Below are positions 51,321 to 60,950 of a stretch of 64,000 nt of DNA, piece after piece (position 1 is the stretch's first letter; every line of letters starts with the position of its first letter). Made by a program: the position numbers and the translations under genes. Source of the stretch: Cohnella pontilimi (lineage in GTDB: Bacteria; Bacillota; Bacilli; Paenibacillales; Paenibacillaceae); contig NZ_SUPK01000003.1 of assembly GCF_005049045.1 (NCBI RefSeq), positions 310,001-374,000 on the forward strand, written 5' to 3'. The notes under the pieces were generated by a model. It did no database searches. It saw nothing but the letters and a program-made list of their open reading frames with translations, and was not told the origin of the DNA.

Positions 51321-52892
51321 TCAGATCTTCCGCGAAGTCGCTTTCGCTTGCGTGAACAGCAGCAAATAATCGTAACCGCCGGCCTTGGAGTCCGTGCCGG
51401 ACATATTGAAACCGCCGAACGGATGCACGCCTACGAGCGCGCCGGTACATTTGCGGTTCACGTACAAGTTACCGCAGTGCATTTCTTCGAACGCATAAGC
51501 GATGTGGTCTTCGTCCCGGGAGAAGAACGAGCCGGTCAAGCCGAATTCGGTATCGTTATAAAGGGCAATCGCTTCTTTGTAATCCTTCGCTTTGCCGATC
51601 GCGAGCACCGGCCCGAAAATTTCTTCCTGCATGATGCGTGCCTTGCCGTCGACATCGGCGAACACCGTCGGCTGAATGTAGTAGCCGTTGCCTTCGGCAT
51701 TCCCTCCGCCAACCACAAGCCGGCCTTCCTTCTTGCCGACTTCGATATACTCCAAAATTTTCTCATAAGCGCCTTTGTCCGACACCGGTCCGGCAGGATA
51801 GTTCTGCTCCGGCAGCCCAACCGTCCATTTCTCGGTCAATGCCCGGACGCGTTCCACAACTTCATCGTATACGGACTCGACAACGAACGCGCGGGAGCCT
51901 GCGGAGCACTTCTGGCCCTGGAAGCCGAAGGCGGATACCACGATCGCTTGTGCCGCCGCCTCAAGGTCGGCCGTTTCGTCGACCACGATACCGTCTTTTC
52001 CGCCCATTTCGGCAATCAACCGCTTGATCCAAATTTGCCCCGGCGCTGTACGGGCCGCCAATTCGCTGATGTGCAGACCGACTTCTTTGGAGCCGGTAAA
52101 GCTGACGAACCGCGTCTTCGGGTGCGACGTCAAATAATCGCCGATTTCCCCGCCGCTGCCCGGCACGAAGTTGATAACCCCTGCCGGCAGTCCGACTTCT
52201 TCCATCAGCTCGACGAATTTATGGGCGATGACCGGCGTAACCGATGCCGGCTTGAGCAGTACCGTGTTGCCGCTGACGATCGCCGCCGTCGTCATGCCGA
52301 CACAGATCGCAAGAGGGAAGTTCCACGGCGGAATGACGATACCGACGCCAAGCGGAATATACGCAATTTTGTTGTCCTCGCTCGGGATTTTCGGCAGCGG
52401 ACGATGGAGGTTCGTCTCGCTCAGGCGAATCATTTCGCGGCCGTAGAACTCCATGAAATCGATCGCTTCCGCCGTGTCGGCATCCGCTTCGACCCAGTTT
52501 TTGCCCGCTTCGAACACCATCCACGCGGAGAACTCGTGCTTGCGCTCCCGCATGAGCTGCGCCGCCTTGAACAAATATTCGGCACGCTTCTCGGCGGGAA
52601 CCTTTTTCCACGTTTCGAAGGTGGCCAGCGCGGCGTTCATTGCCTTTTCGGCATGTTCCTTCGTCGCCTTGCTCACGCGCCCGACCACTTGGTCCACGTC
52701 GCCGGGGTTGATCGAAACGGTTTTGCCGTCGGTCATGACCTTGTCCGCGCCGATCCAAAGCGGATAATCCCGGCCCAGCTCCGATTTCACTTTGCGAAGG
52801 GCGGCTTCCATATCGGCCTTGTTCGCCGGTACGGAAAAATCGGTAAACGGTTCGTTCTTGAACGGAGTCAGTTCGGTCGTTTTCATGGCCAT
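51321..52892 (-). CDS. rocA: L-glutamate gamma-semialdehyde dehydrogenase
   Basis: A 523-residue aldehyde dehydrogenase of the RocA/PruA type. The catalytic cysteine is in [11 protein letters not shown] and the general-base Glu in [12 protein letters not shown]-binding and length match B. subtilis RocA (515 residues). It oxidises the product of both ornithine aminotransferase and proline dehydrogenase to glutamate. The ATG at 52892 has GGGAGAGG; a longer in-frame reading runs into rocD and is rejected. It lies 16 bases after rocD. Confidence 0.94.
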   Translation of the reverse strand: MAMKTTELTPFKNEPFTDFSVPANKADMEAALRKVKSELGRDYPLWIGADKVMTDGKTVSINPGDVDQVVGRVSKATKEHAEKAMNAALATFETWKKVPAEKRAEYLFKAAQLMRERKHEFSAWMVFEAGKNWVEADADTAEAIDFMEFYGREMIRLSETNLHRPLPKIPSEDNKIAYIPLGVGIVIPPWNFPLAICVGMTTAAIVSGNTVLLKPASVTPVIAHKFVELMEEVGLPAGVINFVPGSGGEIGDYLTSHPKTRFVSFTGSKEVGLHISELAARTAPGQIWIKRLIAEMGGKDGIVVDETADLEAAAQAIVVSAFGFQGQKCSAGSRAFVVESVYDEVVERVRALTEKWTVGLPEQNYPAGPVSDKGAYEKILEYIEVGKKEGRLVVGGGNAEGNGYYIQPTVFADVDGKARIMQEEIFGPVLAIGKAKDYKEAIALYNDTEFGLTGSFFSRDEDHIAYAFEEMHCGNLYVNRKCTGALVGVHPFGGFNMSGTDSKAGGYDYLLLFTQAKATSRKI

Positions 52893-52908
52893 GATTCGGT
52901 CCTCTCCC

Positions 52909-54102
52909 TTACCCTTGAAATATGGATTTAATGCGGTTAACCGCCCAGTCCAGCTGCTCTTTCTCAATGACGAGCGGAGGCGCGAAACGGATCGTCGTCT
53001 CGTGCGTTTCCTTGCACAGCACACCCATATCCATCAACTTCTCGCAGTACGGTCTGGCCGGTTCGTGCAGCTCCATGCCGATGAACAAGCCGCGTCCGCG
53101 GATTTCCTTGATGGCCGGATGGCGGATTTCTTTCAGCCGCTCTTGAAAATAATCGCCAAGCTCCGCAGATCTGGCGACAAGCTTCTCTTCCTGCAGCACG
53201 TCCATCGCGGCGATCGCCACGGCACAGCCGAGCGGATTGCCTCCGAAGGTGGAGCCGTGCGAGCCCGGTTCGAATACCCCGAGAATTTCCTCATCCGCCG
53301 CCACCGCCGAAATCGGGAAAACGCCTCCGCCTAATGCTTTACCCAAAATATACAAGTCCGGCTTCACGCCTTCCCAGTCGCAAGCGAACAGCTTGCCGGT
53401 GCGGCCGAATCCGGTCTGGATTTCGTCCGCCGCAAACAACACGCGATTCTCGCGGCACAGTTCGTACGCCGCCTTCAGGAAACCTTCGGGCGGAACCAAT
53501 ATGCCCGCTTCCCCTTGAATCGGCTCGACCAGAAACGCGGCTGTGTTTGGCGTAATCGCCCGGCGCAGAGCTTCCAGATCGCCGTAAGGGATGATGCGGA
53601 ACCCCGGCGTGAACGGACCGAAGTCTTCCCGATATTCCTCCGATGAGGAGAAGGACGTGACGGTGATCGTCCGACCATGGAAGTTGCCTTCGCAGACGAT
53701 GATTTCCGCCTGATTGGCCGGCACCTTCTTGACCCGGTACGCCCATCGGCGGATCGCTTTCACCGCCGTCTCGACCGCTTCCGCGCCCGTATTCATCGGG
53801 AGGATGCGGTTTTTGCCCGTCAAAGCCGCCGCTTTCTCATAAAACGTGCCCAGGTTGTCGCTGTGGAAAGCGCGTGAGGTGAGCGTTACTTTGTCCGCCT
53901 GGTCTTTCAGCGCCTGAATGATTTTCGGATGCCGGTGACCATGGTTCAATGCCGAATAAGCGCTCAGCATATCCAAATACCGCTTGCCGTCCGGATCCTC
54001 TACCCACACGCCTTCCGCTCTCTCGATCACGATCGGCAGCGGATGATAGTTTCGGGCGCCGAATCTTTCGGTTTGTTCGATAATGCCCATCGTTGCGTTC
54101 AC
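52909..54102 (-). CDS. rocD: Ornithine aminotransferase
   Basis: A 397-residue class III PLP aminotransferase. The PLP lysine is in ILGKALGGG, with [17 protein letters not shown] before it and [15 protein letters not shown] for cofactor phosphate. It converts ornithine to glutamate semialdehyde. The start is GTG behind AGGGGGA. It lies between rocF and rocA, the logical order of the pathway. Confidence 0.94.
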   Translation of the reverse strand: MNATMGIIEQTERFGARNYHPLPIVIERAEGVWVEDPDGKRYLDMLSAYSALNHGHRHPKIIQALKDQADKVTLTSRAFHSDNLGTFYEKAAALTGKNRILPMNTGAEAVETAVKAIRRWAYRVKKVPANQAEIIVCEGNFHGRTITVTSFSSSEEYREDFGPFTPGFRIIPYGDLEALRRAITPNTAAFLVEPIQGEAGILVPPEGFLKAAYELCRENRVLFAADEIQTGFGRTGKLFACDWEGVKPDLYILGKALGGGVFPISAVAADEEILGVFEPGSHGSTFGGNPLGCAVAIAAMDVLQEEKLVARSAELGDYFQERLKEIRHPAIKEIRGRGLFIGMELHEPARPYCEKLMDMGVLCKETHETTIRFAPPLVIEKEQLDWAVNRIKSIFQG

Positions 54103-54129
54103 AGCGTACCGTCCCCCTTCAACGTCTTT

Positions 54130-55047
54130 TTACAAAATCCGTTCCCCGAATACCGAGCCTACCAATTCCACAGCGGCTTTTGCCGTCATGTTGTTCTGGT
54201 CCAGAATCGGATTCACTTCCACCACTTCCGCCGATACGAGCATGCCGCTCTCATGAAGCATCTCCATTGCAAAATGGCTCTCCCGGTACGACATGCCGCC
54301 CCTCACAGGCGTGCCGACGCCCGGCGCTTCCATTGGATCCATGCCGTCCAAGTCCAAACTAAGATGCACGCCGTCCGTGCCGGCCGTAACCCGCTCCATT
54401 GCTTCTTCCATTACGGCTTTCATACCGTACTTGTCGATGTCGTACATCGTAAACACGCGAATGCCTTGTTCCTTCAAAAAGATCCGCTCACCCGGATCCA
54501 CCGATCTTGCGCCGATTATGACGACATTGCGGGGGTTCACTCTCGTATGCTCCCCGGCGATCGACACGAGGCTCGGATGCCCGTAGCCGAGCAGCACCGC
54601 GAGCGACATGCCGTGAATGTTCCCCGAACCGGTCGTCTCTGCGGTATTCACGTCGGTGTGCGCATCGAACCAGATAACCCCGAGCCGGCTTTTATGCTGG
54701 AGCACGCCCTTGATCGTGCCGATCGCGATGCTGTGATCCCCGCCGATGACAAGGGGCAGTTGTCCGTTGCCCATCTCCTGCGAGACGACTTGCGCCAGCT
54801 CCTCGTTTACCCGGGCGATCTCGGCCAAATATTTGAGCTTGGCGACCGGACCGTAGCCGTCCTGTACCCGGTTCACGTGAATGTCGCCGAGATCGTTGAC
54901 GCGATACCCCAAAGCTTCCAATCTCGTCTGTATATTCGAACTGCGGATCGCGGTCGGCCCCATCTCCACGCCGGCACGGTCCGCGCCGAATTGCATCGGC
55001 ACACCGATCAAGGAAATGTTGCTGTTTTTCGTCGCCAGCATTTTCAA
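54130..55047 (-). CDS. rocF: Arginase
   Basis: A 305-residue binuclear manganese arginase with all motifs: GGDHS, WFDAHTDVNT, GNIHG and SLDLDGMDP. It hydrolyses arginine to ornithine and urea and starts the catabolic route encoded downstream (rocD, rocA). It is the first enzyme gene after the LysR regulator, with a 9-base gap. Compare the degenerate paralogue at 50475-51299. Confidence 0.95.
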   Translation of the reverse strand: MKMLATKNSNISLIGVPMQFGADRAGVEMGPTAIRSSNIQTRLEALGYRVNDLGDIHVNRVQDGYGPVAKLKYLAEIARVNEELAQVVSQEMGNGQLPLVIGGDHSIAIGTIKGVLQHKSRLGVIWFDAHTDVNTAETTGSGNIHGMSLAVLLGYGHPSLVSIAGEHTRVNPRNVVIIGARSVDPGERIFLKEQGIRVFTMYDIDKYGMKAVMEEAMERVTAGTDGVHLSLDLDGMDPMEAPGVGTPVRGGMSYRESHFAMEMLHESGMLVSAEVVEVNPILDQNNMTAKAAVELVGSVFGERIL

Positions 55048-55056
55048 AACGCCTCC

Positions 55057-55932
55057 TCAGCCCATGTTCGCCCATATCCGTTGCACAATGTCGGAAAATA
55101 TCCGGATGTTCTTCTCTTCAGCCCTGCTCTTCAGCACGACCATCGAGGTTTCGATCTGCTCGGGGAACCGGTGCAATTCGACCAGCGTTCCCTTGTTCAG
55201 CTCTTCTTCCACCAGTGCGGAGCCGAGCAAGGCGACGCCGGTATGATGGAGTACCGTCCGCTTGATCGTCTCGTCGCTGATGCATTCGATGAAGCTGCTC
55301 GGCTGAAACCCGAACGAACCGAGACACTCGTTCACCATGAGCTGCAAATTCGAGCCCGATTTATAAGTGATGAAAGGATATTTGGTAATCAGTTCTTCCA
55401 GCGTGTGGCCCTCGAACAATTCCTTGGTTGTAACGAGCACGAAATCTTCTTTGCCCAGCGGCTGCGATTCCATCAGCGGCGATAAGCACGGCCCCGCAAT
55501 GATCGCCAGATCCGCCTCGTTGGCCGCCACTCTCTTCATCGCTTCATTGCTGTCGCAAGAGAACAACTGAAGCTTGACCTGCGGGTTCTCCGCGATGAAC
55601 GAATGAATGCCCATCGATAGAAACTGGTTGCAATAAAGCTCAGGAGCGGCGATCGTGAGCAGGCCGTACGGCTCCTTCATTTTGTTGATTTCCCGCTCCA
55701 TCTCGTCCAGAATCCCGAAGGCTTGATCGATATAGCTTTTGACGACCTTGCCGGAATTGGTCAAATACGTTTTTTTGCCGACCCGCGTAATCAGGGAGAC
55801 CCCCAGCTCGCTTTCCAGCGACTGAAGCTGGAGTGTGATGGTTGGCTGCGTATAGCCCAAATGTTCGGCCGCTTTCGTCAGGTTGAGCGTATCGGCGACC
55901 ACTTGGAACGTTTTCAACTTGCGAAAGTCCAT
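55057..55932 (-). CDS. LysR-family transcriptional regulator
   Basis: A 291-residue LysR protein with N-terminal winged helix-turn-helix (LNLTKAAEHLGYTQPTITLQLQSLE) and a substrate-binding domain (about 90-291). It is transcribed with, and directly ahead of, rocF-rocD-rocA and so is the likely regulator of arginine catabolism here. B. subtilis uses RocR and AhrC for this, so control differs. The ATG follows AAGGGGAG. Inducer unknown, perhaps arginine or ornithine. Confidence 0.9.
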   Translation of the reverse strand: MDFRKLKTFQVVADTLNLTKAAEHLGYTQPTITLQLQSLESELGVSLITRVGKKTYLTNSGKVVKSYIDQAFGILDEMEREINKMKEPYGLLTIAAPELYCNQFLSMGIHSFIAENPQVKLQLFSCDSNEAMKRVAANEADLAIIAGPCLSPLMESQPLGKEDFVLVTTKELFEGHTLEELITKYPFITYKSGSNLQLMVNECLGSFGFQPSSFIECISDETIKRTVLHHTGVALLGSALVEEELNKGTLVELHRFPEQIETSMVVLKSRAEEKNIRIFSDIVQRIWANMG

Positions 55933-55961
55933 TCGGATCTCCCCTTCTGCTTACCTCAAAG

Positions 55962-56882
55962 TCAGCCGTAAATTCTGTGGATCTGGAGGAGAGCCTCGTA
56001 AAAGAGATCCACGCAGCGCCAAGCGTAATCCGCCGCCACCTCTTCCATTCCTTGCGCATGAAATCCGGAGCGGGTAATATAGGCAATCATGTCATGGAAC
56101 GCTGAGATTTGGATAAAGCCGGCTTTCAGTTCAACCGCATCTACTTGTGAAAGAGTAGGCTCGAGCCGCGCCATGCACATTTTGAACGTAGACGCCGTTT
56201 TATCGTAAACGGTTTCAAAATGTTCGGTCGACGATCCTCCGGGCTGCAAGGGGAATCCAGTTACCTCCGCGAGTTTCTTCACGAACTTGGCGTCGAAATG
56301 TTCGCCGTTCATGACGCTTAACCGGTCTTTCAACGCGACCAGCAGCGGCATCACGCCTTGTGCGCGGGAAGTCACTTCGAACCGTGCGTTCTGCAAGTTT
56401 TGCATGATCGCCTGCACATAACCTAATACCGCAAGCTGGAACGCGGCGGTATAGAACCGGTTCGGATGCAGCGGAAGTTCGGGATGCCAATCCGGATGCA
56501 AAATTTCGTAATTGCCGCGGTCTTCTCCGCACAGCTCAATCGCCCGGTTGGCCAGCACCTCGTTCATGTTGCGGGTTAGTCTTTCCCCGCTGCCGCAGCG
56601 TCCCGGTTCGAATACAAACTGTTCATGCCATCTGCCCGCGATGATCTCTTCCGCCGCCCGCACGAGCTGCGTGCCCAACCTGCCGTTCAGCCGCCCGGAT
56701 TCCATTTCCCGGATGGCCGCTGTTTTCTTCAATGCCGCCATGGCGGAGAGTAAATCGTCTTTAAAAGATTTTCCAGTTCGGATGACACGTTCCAGCGCCT
56801 GCTGGGTCCGAACACTATAATAGGCGTTAAATGGCACTGCTTCTTCGACATTTTCGAGCCGTTCCATACGAATCTTCTGCAT
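55962..56882 (-). CDS. Aspartase/fumarase-superfamily-like protein without the signature loop
   Basis: A 306-residue protein. The segment NMNEVLANRAIELCGEDRG (about 108-126) matches the conserved TNMNxNEVxANRALE region of aspartase and class II fumarase. The usual GSSxMPxKxN catalytic loop is missing, and the protein is about 160 residues shorter than aspartase (about 470). A TGFPLQPGGSSTEHFE region stands where the central helices would run. It is probably not a lyase of the normal kind; a non-catalytic or altered role is likely. AAAGGGG precedes the ATG, and it lies 29 bases upstream of the LysR gene in the same direction. Confidence 0.7.
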   Translation of the reverse strand: MQKIRMERLENVEEAVPFNAYYSVRTQQALERVIRTGKSFKDDLLSAMAALKKTAAIREMESGRLNGRLGTQLVRAAEEIIAGRWHEQFVFEPGRCGSGERLTRNMNEVLANRAIELCGEDRGNYEILHPDWHPELPLHPNRFYTAAFQLAVLGYVQAIMQNLQNARFEVTSRAQGVMPLLVALKDRLSVMNGEHFDAKFVKKLAEVTGFPLQPGGSSTEHFETVYDKTASTFKMCMARLEPTLSQVDAVELKAGFIQISAFHDMIAYITRSGFHAQGMEEVAADYAWRCVDLFYEALLQIHRIYG

Positions 56883-56988
56883 GTGGTCAGCCCCTTTCGT
56901 CTCTACCTTGAATGTACCATAGAAGACGGCGTGCCTAAAAATTGAATTAGTTAATCATAACTATTGAGATTCCTTATGGATGACCAAA

Positions 56989-57016
56989 AACCTCCTGCGC
57001 TTTGCGGCAGGAGGTT
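56989..57016 (-). terminator. Terminator after the mhq operon
   Basis: AACCTCCTGC (56989-56998) pairs with GCAGGAGGTT (57007-57016); five T follow on the minus strand. The rest of 56883-57035 shows no other feature. Confidence 0.7.
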
Positions 57017-57035
57017 GTGTTGGGTACGTCCGGTA

Positions 57036-57170
57036 TTAAAATGACTGCTGCGCCAACCATCTGGCGGCTTCTTCGACTTCGGTACGAGAAAGCTGATGCA
57101 CGTTCCGTTCCCAATGAAGATGAACCTGTGCATGGGCATTTATTAATAGTTCAGCGAGCTCTTCGAAGTC
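57036..57170 (-). pseudogene. Remnant of a carboxylesterase gene (C-terminal fragment)
   Basis: On the minus strand this encodes ELAELLINAHAQVHLHWERN, then VHQLSRTEVEEAARWL to a TAA stop. It closely matches the C-terminus of the intact MhqD-like gene at 57806-58414 (ELAELLKNAHAQVDLHWERN). No start or upstream part remains. It lies 8 bases from the flavin reductase gene, so it looks like the residue of a duplicated hydrolase. Confidence 0.85.
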
Positions 57171-57178
57171 GTTAGTGC

Positions 57179-57790
57179 TCAATGTGGACGGTCTAAGCTG
57201 AATATTTCCCCAAGCGTTCCATAGTTCGTGCCCGCCAATCGACTCACGGGTTGAAGCTTGCGGGCATCGATGCGTCCTTCACTGTATAATTCATCGTCAA
57301 TATGAAACATAACGATTCTACCGATTAATAGATCACATGCCGGTTCTCCAATCGTCCCGCCCAATGGGATGGAGGACTCGAGCAAGCATTCCATGCGAAT
57401 TTTGGCTTCAGCAATACCGGGTACTTTCACGACCTGGCTAGACGTAATATGCAATCGTGCGAATTCAATTTCGCTTTCTTCCGGTCCAAGATTAGCAGCA
57501 GTTTGATTCATCTGGGCCACATTGGCTTGGTCAACGATATGAACCACGAATTCCCCTTTTAACTCCGCGTTTCTCGCGGTATCCTTCTTCGCCCCGTTTT
57601 TGCGTTGTACCGAAACGGACAGCATAGGAGGATTAGAGGTCACGATATTAAAAAAACTAAAAGGGGCGGCGTTTACCGTACCGGATTCCGTTTGTGTCGT
57701 GACCCAGGCAATCGGCCGGGGAATAATGCTTCCGATCATGAATTTGTAATTGTCCCGCTCGCTCAGGCTGGCAGGATCAATTGAAATCAT
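57179..57790 (-). CDS. Flavin reductase-like domain protein
   Basis: A 203-residue FMN-binding split-barrel protein of the flavin reductase family (MIGSIIPRPIAWVTTQ near the start and AAPFSFFNIVTSNPPMLSVSV). Members reduce or hold FMN, often for aromatic degradation. It ends the MhqR-controlled operon, 15 bases after the carboxylesterase gene. Substrate unknown. Confidence 0.87.
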   Translation of the reverse strand: MISIDPASLSERDNYKFMIGSIIPRPIAWVTTQTESGTVNAAPFSFFNIVTSNPPMLSVSVQRKNGAKKDTARNAELKGEFVVHIVDQANVAQMNQTAANLGPEESEIEFARLHITSSQVVKVPGIAEAKIRMECLLESSIPLGGTIGEPACDLLIGRIVMFHIDDELYSEGRIDARKLQPVSRLAGTNYGTLGEIFSLDRPH

Positions 57791-57805
57791 CCGGACACCC
57801 CCTTT

Positions 57806-58414
57806 TTATTTGAATGCTTCTTCGTACCAAGCTGCGGCAGCTTTTACTTCGGTATGAGAAAGCTGATGCCCGTTCCTCTCCCAGTGCAGATCAACCTGTG
57901 CATGGGCATTCTTTAATAGTTCAGCCAGCTCTTCGGACTCTCGCCGAGGGCAGATCGGATCGTTCTCGCCGGCGCCTATGAACACCGGAATGCCGGTCAA
58001 ATCCGGCAGCTCGATGCCTCTTCGGGGCACCATCGGGTGGAAGAGCACCGCTCCTCTTAAGACATTAGGATAGTGGAAAAGAAGGCTGCCCGCGATATTC
58101 GCCCCGTTGGAGTAACCGACGGCCACCACGTTGCTGCGGTCGAACCCGTGCTGTTCGGCGGCTTCGTCGAGAAATTCGTGCAGTTCCCGTGTGCGGAAAA
58201 TAAGATCTTCTTCGTCGAACACCCCTTCGGCCAGCCGACGGAAAAACCTCGGCATTCCATTTTCCGATACGTTACCTCTGACGCCCAAGAGCGAGGAGCC
58301 GCCGGAGAGCATGCGGCCGATACCCATCAAATCCCGCTCCGTTCCTCCAGTGCCATGCAAAAGCAGAAGTGTAGGCGCGTTCGGATCTTGTCCTTTTTCA
58401 TAGATATGAATCAT
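57806..58414 (-). CDS. mhqD: Phospholipase/carboxylesterase family hydrolase (MhqD-like)
   Basis: A 202-residue alpha/beta hydrolase. Oxyanion motif LLLHGTGGTE, nucleophile elbow VGYSNGAN, then GAGENDPICP for Asp and GHQLSHTE for His. It matches B. subtilis MhqD, encoded with MhqO-type dioxygenases in quinone resistance. Here it follows two ring-cleaving dioxygenase genes under a MarR-type regulator. AAGGAGGAA precedes the ATG. A broken copy of its C-terminus lies at 57036-57170. Confidence 0.88.
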   Translation of the reverse strand: MIHIYEKGQDPNAPTLLLLHGTGGTERDLMGIGRMLSGGSSLLGVRGNVSENGMPRFFRRLAEGVFDEEDLIFRTRELHEFLDEAAEQHGFDRSNVVAVGYSNGANIAGSLLFHYPNVLRGAVLFHPMVPRRGIELPDLTGIPVFIGAGENDPICPRRESEELAELLKNAHAQVDLHWERNGHQLSHTEVKAAAAWYEEAFK

Positions 58415-58426
58415 CCGGATTCCTCC

Positions 58427-59401
58427 TTAATTCGGTTTCGTATTCAGCGGTTTGAGCCGCGCTTCGATCCGTTCGCGCTGAGACTCCAGGAACGGCGGCA
58501 GTGCCAGCGACTCACCCAAATTTTGAAGATCCTCGTCCGTATCGAAGCCGGGTCCGTCCGTGGCCAGTTCAAACAAAATCCCGTTAGGCTCCCGGAAGTA
58601 GAGGGAACGGAAATAGAACCGGTCGACGAAGCCGGAGTTCGCCAATTTAGCTTCGCGAATGCGCCGGATCCACTGATGCAGCTCCTCGTCGTTGTCCACC
58701 CGGAACGCCACGTGATGCACGCCTCCACGGCCCAATTGCTCACGAGGCAGATCGTGCCTCTCTTCCACATGCACTTCCGCGCCGGAACCTCCTTCACCCG
58801 TCTCCAAAACCACCACATCCGGCTGGCCTTTCACAAACGACGGATAATATCCCTTCAGGCGGAAGCCCATTAATTGCGTCAATACGGCGACGGTGAATTC
58901 GGCTTGCCCGACTGTCAGTTGCACCGGTCCCAAGCCGCGGATGCCGTACTCTGCGGGCACCGGGCTTTTGTCCCAGGGCGTGCCGGACGCCACGCCGGTG
59001 TTATGTTCATCCGACACGAGCACAAGCCTTTGTCCTTCCGGATCACGGAACGCAAGCGTCATTCTGCCGGCGCGATCGACAATCTCATCGTGATCGACTC
59101 CATGTTCCGCGAATCTGCGTTTCCAGTACGCCAACGCTTCGTCGCCGGCCACCCGCAGGGAAATCGAAGAAATGCTGCTGATCCCTTCGCGGTTGCGCGC
59201 AAGCATCGGGAATTCGAAAAACGTCAGCTCGGTGCCGGGGTTGCCTTTCTCGTCTCCATAGAAGAGGTGATAAACGGAAGTGTCGTCCTGATTGACCGTT
59301 TTCTTCACCAGACGCAGGCCTAACACTTTGGTGTAAAAATCAAAGTTGCGAGGCGCCTCTGCAGTCATGGCAGATACGTGGTGAATGCCTTTGAGCTGCA
59401 T
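58427..59401 (-). CDS. Ring-cleaving dioxygenase (MhqA/MhqO-like)
   Basis: A 324-residue two-module VOC dioxygenase. Metal-ligand motifs are GIHHVSAM at the start, GVHHVAFRVDN and GILFELATDGPGF. It is a paralogue of the gene directly upstream; both resemble MhqA and MhqO, thought to cleave hydroquinone-type rings in Bacillus. AAGGAGG precedes the ATG. Which of the two corresponds to MhqA or MhqO cannot be told from sequence by eye. Confidence 0.88.
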   Translation of the reverse strand: MQLKGIHHVSAMTAEAPRNFDFYTKVLGLRLVKKTVNQDDTSVYHLFYGDEKGNPGTELTFFEFPMLARNREGISSISSISLRVAGDEALAYWKRRFAEHGVDHDEIVDRAGRMTLAFRDPEGQRLVLVSDEHNTGVASGTPWDKSPVPAEYGIRGLGPVQLTVGQAEFTVAVLTQLMGFRLKGYYPSFVKGQPDVVVLETGEGGSGAEVHVEERHDLPREQLGRGGVHHVAFRVDNDEELHQWIRRIREAKLANSGFVDRFYFRSLYFREPNGILFELATDGPGFDTDEDLQNLGESLALPPFLESQRERIEARLKPLNTKPN

Positions 59402-59432
59402 GAAAAAAACCTCCTTTTGTCTTTCTGGGTGG

Positions 59433-60386
59433 TCAGTTTTTGTCCGCGTCCAACACCCTGACCTGAATGGGCATCAGCCCTTGCTCGATCTGCTCGCGGA
59501 CGGGTTCGTACCAAGGCGGAAGCTGCAATTTTTGCCCAAGCTCCTCGAAGGGCTCATCTTTCATAAACCCAGGCGGATCCGTCGCAATTTCGAACAGGAT
59601 GCCGCCTTCCTCCCGGAAGTACACGGCGTTAAAATATTGCCGATCCACGATCTCCGTCGGCCGGAATCCATGCTTCAGCACGCGCTGACGCCACTTCACA
59701 TGGTCCTCGTCGTCTTTCGCCCTCCAGGCAATGTGATGGACGGTTCCGGCTCCTCCTGCCCCCCATCCCATGGGCGCGGCATTGATATCGATCACGTTGC
59801 CGAGGTCGCCCGCAGCCTGGAAACGTACGAGGCCGTTTTCCTCGCCGACCTTCGTAAATCCCAACACATGCTGGAGCACGCTTTGCGTCCGGTCGGGCGC
59901 CACGCTGTAGAGGACAGCGCCGCCGAAGCCTTTAATAGCTTTGTCCATCGGCACGCCGCCGAATGACCACTTGCTGTCTTGCCCTTCTTCACGCGCCACG
60001 ATTTCCAGCTGCAAGCCGTCGTAATCTCGAAAGCGCAGGTACGTTTCGTCAAAACGCGCCTCCTTCGTGAACGGTACGTTCAGTTTGGCCAAGCGCGCTT
60101 CCCAGAACGCCAAGGCGTCAGCCGGCACGACAAACGTCGTCCAGCCGACCTGCCCGCCTCCGACGCGTCCCTTCCGGGCGCCTTCGGACGGAAAAAACGT
60201 GACGGCCGTGCCCGGGCTTCCGATTTCGTTGCCGAAATACAGATGGTACACTTCCGGCGCGTCGAAGTTGATCGTTTTCTTCACCAGCCGAAGTCCCAGC
60301 ACCCCTGCGTAAAAATCGACATTCGCCTGCGGATTGCCGACGAACGATGTGATATGGTGAATGCCTGCCGTGCGCTGTTCTGTCAT
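59433..60386 (-). CDS. Ring-cleaving dioxygenase (MhqO/MhqA-like)
   Basis: A 317-residue two-module VOC dioxygenase with GIHHITSFVG, TVHHIAWRAKD and GILFEIATDPPGF. The ATG at 60386 comes one base after the mhqR stop codon (TGATATG), and its ribosome site GGAGG lies inside the end of mhqR, so translation is coupled. It is about 31 bases ahead of a close paralogue. Role: detoxification of quinones by ring cleavage (family knowledge). Confidence 0.9.
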   Translation of the reverse strand: MTEQRTAGIHHITSFVGNPQANVDFYAGVLGLRLVKKTINFDAPEVYHLYFGNEIGSPGTAVTFFPSEGARKGRVGGGQVGWTTFVVPADALAFWEARLAKLNVPFTKEARFDETYLRFRDYDGLQLEIVAREEGQDSKWSFGGVPMDKAIKGFGGAVLYSVAPDRTQSVLQHVLGFTKVGEENGLVRFQAAGDLGNVIDINAAPMGWGAGGAGTVHHIAWRAKDDEDHVKWRQRVLKHGFRPTEIVDRQYFNAVYFREEGGILFEIATDPPGFMKDEPFEELGQKLQLPPWYEPVREQIEQGLMPIQVRVLDADKN

Positions 60387-60387
60387 A

Positions 60388-60855
60388 TCAAGAACCTCCA
60401 TTCTGCGCGCTCAAGCCCAATTGTTTCAAAAGCTCGATCGCCAATTTTTTATTTCCGACGGTCAACCCCTGCATAGCGGCTTCAATCGCCTCGGCGTGGC
60501 CGGGGAAGATCGTCCCAAACCAGTTTTCCCCATCCGGTGTAATTTCCGCATAGGTGACCCTGCGGTCATTCGGACAAGGCACCCTTTTCAGATAACCTTT
60601 GGCCTCCAGCTTATCGATGTTGTACGTGATGCTTCCGCTCGTCATCAGCACTTTGCCGCCGATCTGCTGAAGAGGAAACCGGCCTTTGTGATACAGCAAT
60701 TCCATGATCATGAACTCGCTGGCGGACAAGCCGTATTTCTTCATGTCTTTGATGGCCCGATCCATCACGACCTTGTATGCCTTGGAGAGCACGACAAATA
60801 ACTTTAAAGACAGCTCCCGGTTGGATGAAAGGTTTTGCTCGGATTTGCCCTCCAT
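60388..60855 (-). CDS. mhqR: MarR-family regulator (MhqR-like)
   Basis: A 155-residue winged-helix MarR protein (SASEFMIMELLYHKGRFPLQQIG, then TSGSITYNIDKLEAKGYLKRV as recognition helix and wing). It heads an operon of two ring-cleaving dioxygenases, a carboxylesterase and a flavin reductase, the same gene content as the MhqR regulon of B. subtilis. A perfect palindrome at 60887-60906 is its probable operator. The ATG at 60855 is preferred over 60861 because GAGGAGGG is only one base from the latter. Confidence 0.9.
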   Translation of the reverse strand: MEGKSEQNLSSNRELSLKLFVVLSKAYKVVMDRAIKDMKKYGLSASEFMIMELLYHKGRFPLQQIGGKVLMTSGSITYNIDKLEAKGYLKRVPCPNDRRVTYAEITPDGENWFGTIFPGHAEAIEAAMQGLTVGNKKLAIELLKQLGLSAQNGGS

Positions 60856-60886
60856 GGGCATCCCTCCTCATTTATCTCAAAATTAA

Positions 60887-60906
60887 TTATCTTAAATTTA
60901 AGATAA
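60887..60906. promoter_or_regulatory. MhqR operator, 20-bp perfect palindrome
   Basis: TTATCTTAAATTTAAGATAA is perfectly symmetrical and lies 31 bases upstream of mhqR. It closely resembles the TATCTTAAATTTAAGATA-type MhqR boxes of Bacillus. Confidence 0.8.
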
Positions 60907-60950
60907 ATATAACGCCGAACTTTGTGCATGTCAAGCTGCCTGCCGACGTC

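Noticed and set aside
51348..52931. A 527-codon plus-strand open frame across rocA
   Set aside because: Antisense shadow of a well-supported aldehyde dehydrogenase gene.
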